Part shown: positions 62,673 through 64,000 of the stretch, one piece after another
Numbering within the stretch: the first letter of the stretch is position 1
Layout of the letters: every line of letters starts with the position of its first letter
NCBI GenBank assembly: GCA_965656085.1
Contig: CBFHJA010000008.1
Span: 1-64,000 of the forward strand
Direction of reading: 5' to 3'
DNA length: 64,000 bases
Source: Aliishimia sp965656085
GTDB lineage: Bacteria; Pseudomonadota; Alphaproteobacteria; Rhodobacterales; Rhodobacteraceae
The notes under the pieces: model-generated
Told to the model about the DNA's origin: nothing
Database searches by the model: none
What the model saw: the letters and a program-made list of their open reading frames with translations, nothing else
Translations under genes and position numbers: made by a program

Positions 62673-63470
62673 TCAGAGCCCAAAGCGGGCAAAGGCCGCG
62701 CGTTCTTCGAGCCCGGCAAAGGCCTGCTCAACCATCTGCGCCCCAAACCGCTGAAACAGGGACCGGCGCGCCTCGTAGCGGCGGAATTTCACCTTTTCGC
62801 CGAAGACCTCTTTCATTTTCGGGGTCAGATGCCCGATCCCATCGATCAGGCCAAGCTCCTGCGCCTTGCCCGCGAGCCAGAATTCTCCAGTAAACAGGTC
62901 CGTCTCCGCATCCAGCTTTTCGCTGCGCCGGGCCTTCACATGGCCGATGAAGTTCATGTGAAGGTCTTCGAGAATACCCTTGAGCCGCGTGACATCCTCG
63001 TCTTTTTCGGGGCTGAATGGGTCAAGCATGGATTTCGATTTGCCCGCTGTATAGATGCGTCGCTCGATCCCGTAGCGCCCGAGAAACTCATGGGCCCCGA
63101 AGCCCGCCGAGATCACCCCGATCGAGCCGACCACCGAGGAGGGATCTGCCCAGATCTCGTCAGCAGCCGAGGCGATCCAATAGCCCCCGGAGGCCGCCAC
63201 GTCCTCGACGAAAGCGTAGACCGGCACCTCTTTTTCCTCTGCGAGCCGCCGAATGCGCTCGCCAATGAGTGAGGATTGCACCGGGCTTCCGCCGGGCGAG
63301 TTCACGACCAGCGCTACGGCGGAGGGCTTGCCCTTGGTAAAGGCGCGCTCCAGCAAGGGCGCGAGCAACTGGTCATTGAGCGTGCCGCGCGTGCCGCTGG
63401 CGATCATCCCCGAAAGGCGCAGGACAGACACGACCGGGTCGGACTTCATAAAAGGGATGTATCGCTTCAT
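62673..63470 (-). CDS. S49-family peptidase, SppA/SohB-like
   Basis: Membrane-associated or soluble serine protease of 265 residues related to signal peptide peptidase A. The nucleophile Ser is in FVEDVAASGGYWIASAADEI and the general-base Lys in YTAGKSKSMLDPFSPEK. NSPGGSP forms the oxyanion region. It is the short, single-domain form. No convincing N-terminal membrane helix is seen. It is followed by the small zinc-ribbon gene and the antiporter. Confidence 0.9.
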   Translation of the reverse strand: MKRYIPFMKSDPVVSVLRLSGMIASGTRGTLNDQLLAPLLERAFTKGKPSAVALVVNSPGGSPVQSSLIGERIRRLAEEKEVPVYAFVEDVAASGGYWIASAADEIWADPSSVVGSIGVISAGFGAHEFLGRYGIERRIYTAGKSKSMLDPFSPEKDEDVTRLKGILEDLHMNFIGHVKARRSEKLDAETDLFTGEFWLAGKAQELGLIDGIGHLTPKMKEVFGEKVKFRRYEARRSLFQRFGAQMVEQAFAGLEERAAFARFGL

Positions 63471-63555
63471 GAAGCCTCATGTAGAATTGCGCCCATGGAC
63501 AAACAAGGGACGCTGCGCAGACAAACGCATTTGAGGGAAACCCGCCACAGGGGTT

Positions 63556-64000
63556 TCACTCCCGGATGCGCCAGCCTGTGCGGAAAATCCACGCGATCGC
63601 GGTCAGGCACAGCGCAGTAAAGAGCGCGATTGCCCCAAGCGAGGCAAGGATGGGCACGTCCGACAGCCCGAAGAAGGACCAGCGGAAGCCCGACACCAGA
63701 TAGACCACCGGGTTGAACATCGACACGGTCTGCCAGACCGGTGGCAACATGGTGATCGAGTAGAAAGAGCCGCCAAGGAACACGAGCGGCGTCACAATCA
63801 AAAGCGGAACCAGTTGCAACTGCTCGAAATTCTGCGCCCAGATGCCAATGATGAAGCCCAAAAGCGCGAAGCTGATGCAGGTGAGGACCAAAAAGGCGAA
63901 CATCGCCAATGGATGCGCGATGGAGATATCCACAAAGAAAAACGATGTCCCCATGATGACGAGACCGACGAACAGCGCCTTGGTGGCCGCCGCGCCGACA
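63556..64000 (-). CDS. ABC-2 type transporter permease, partial
   Basis: C-terminal 147 residues of an ABC-2 permease; the frame is open through the right edge of the window, so the start is missing. Hydrophobic segments and the family stretch LVPLLIVTPLVFLGGSFYSI followed by MLPPVWQTVSMFNPVVYLVS are typical of the YadH/NodJ group of exporters. The ATPase partner would be further right and is not seen. The substrate is unknown. An internal ATG at 63954 is unlikely to be the real start because coding continues before it. Confidence 0.88.
   Translation of the reverse strand, partial: VGAAATKALFVGLVIMGTSFFFVDISIAHPLAMFAFLVLTCISFALLGFIIGIWAQNFEQLQLVPLLIVTPLVFLGGSFYSITMLPPVWQTVSMFNPVVYLVSGFRWSFFGLSDVPILASLGAIALFTALCLTAIAWIFRTGWRIRE

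Overview
The window looks like the chromosome of a GC-rich alphaproteobacterium of the Rhodobacterales (Roseobacter-type Rhodobacteraceae). This rests on gene content and order read from the sequence: rplO-secY-adk-rpsM-rpsK-rpoA-rplQ, rpmH-rnpA-yidD, yidC-MOSC-engB-argB, uvrC-pgsA-moaD-moaE, ubiA facing rsmE and gshA, an ATP12-type F1 assembly chaperone, and a four-gene Aap/Bzt-type general amino acid ABC transporter. No species name can be given from sequence alone.

Layout. (1) 1-10.8 kb is one end of an integrated element lying against the 3' end of a tRNA-Arg(ACG) gene. All its genes run leftward: a P4-type tyrosine integrase, an orphan gene coupled to it, an AlpA-like HTH protein, an HTH/zinc-ribbon protein, a replisome-organiser-like protein, a small basic protein, and a giant polyvalent protein of the phage/conjugative type. 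The polyvalent protein carries nuclease-like, inorganic-pyrophosphatase-like and N6-adenine-methylase domains and runs off the left edge. Most of these genes overlap by 1-4 nt. The polyvalent frame is broken near position 470. (2) 10.9-28.1 kb is chromosomal: a TVP38/flavoenzyme/histidine kinase operon, an FAH-family hydrolase, rpmH-rnpA-yidD, a GST, a fasciclin lipoprotein, ttcA, a GGDEF/EAL protein, yidC-MOSC-engB, argB, and a tightly coupled hydroxylase/ferredoxin-like/SixA trio. (3) 28.1-33.9 kb is the amino acid transporter aapJ-aapQ-aapM-aapP, read leftward. An AT-rich insert of about 1.2 kb lies between aapJ and aapQ and fuses about 320 unrelated membrane-protein residues in frame to AapQ. 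(4) 33.9-40.6 kb holds ATP12, a HAD phosphatase, an RluC-type pseudouridine synthase, crcB, rarA, an HtrA protease and a TauD-type dioxygenase. (5) 40.6-46.5 kb is the distal part of the ribosomal-protein operon, with a BLUF-like gene on the opposite strand overlapping adk; upstream of rplO the operon is interrupted. (6) 46.7-64 kb holds a VWA protein, an HCCA-isomerase-like protein with an alpha/beta hydrolase, gshA, a stand-alone DUF4157 protein, rsmE/ubiA, an OmpA-family protein, moaE-moaD-pgsA-uvrC, a pteridine-reductase-like SDR, a CaCA antiporter, a 56-residue membrane zinc-ribbon protein, an S49 peptidase and a partial ABC-2 permease.

Small repeats are spread through the intergenic gaps. 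They include two matching arrays of GCCATAC units with a 12-bp period (26.0 and 56.8 kb), GGTGGGCA palindromes (41.2 and 56.7 kb), a double palindrome upstream of rplO (46.6 kb), a 97-bp element with 12-bp inverted ends (51.1 kb) and a 17-bp inverted repeat (24.9 kb).

The points most worth following are the AapQ fusion with its AT-rich insert, the polyvalent-protein island with its frameshift, the BLUF-like protein that lacks the photoactive tyrosine, and the paired GCCATAC arrays.
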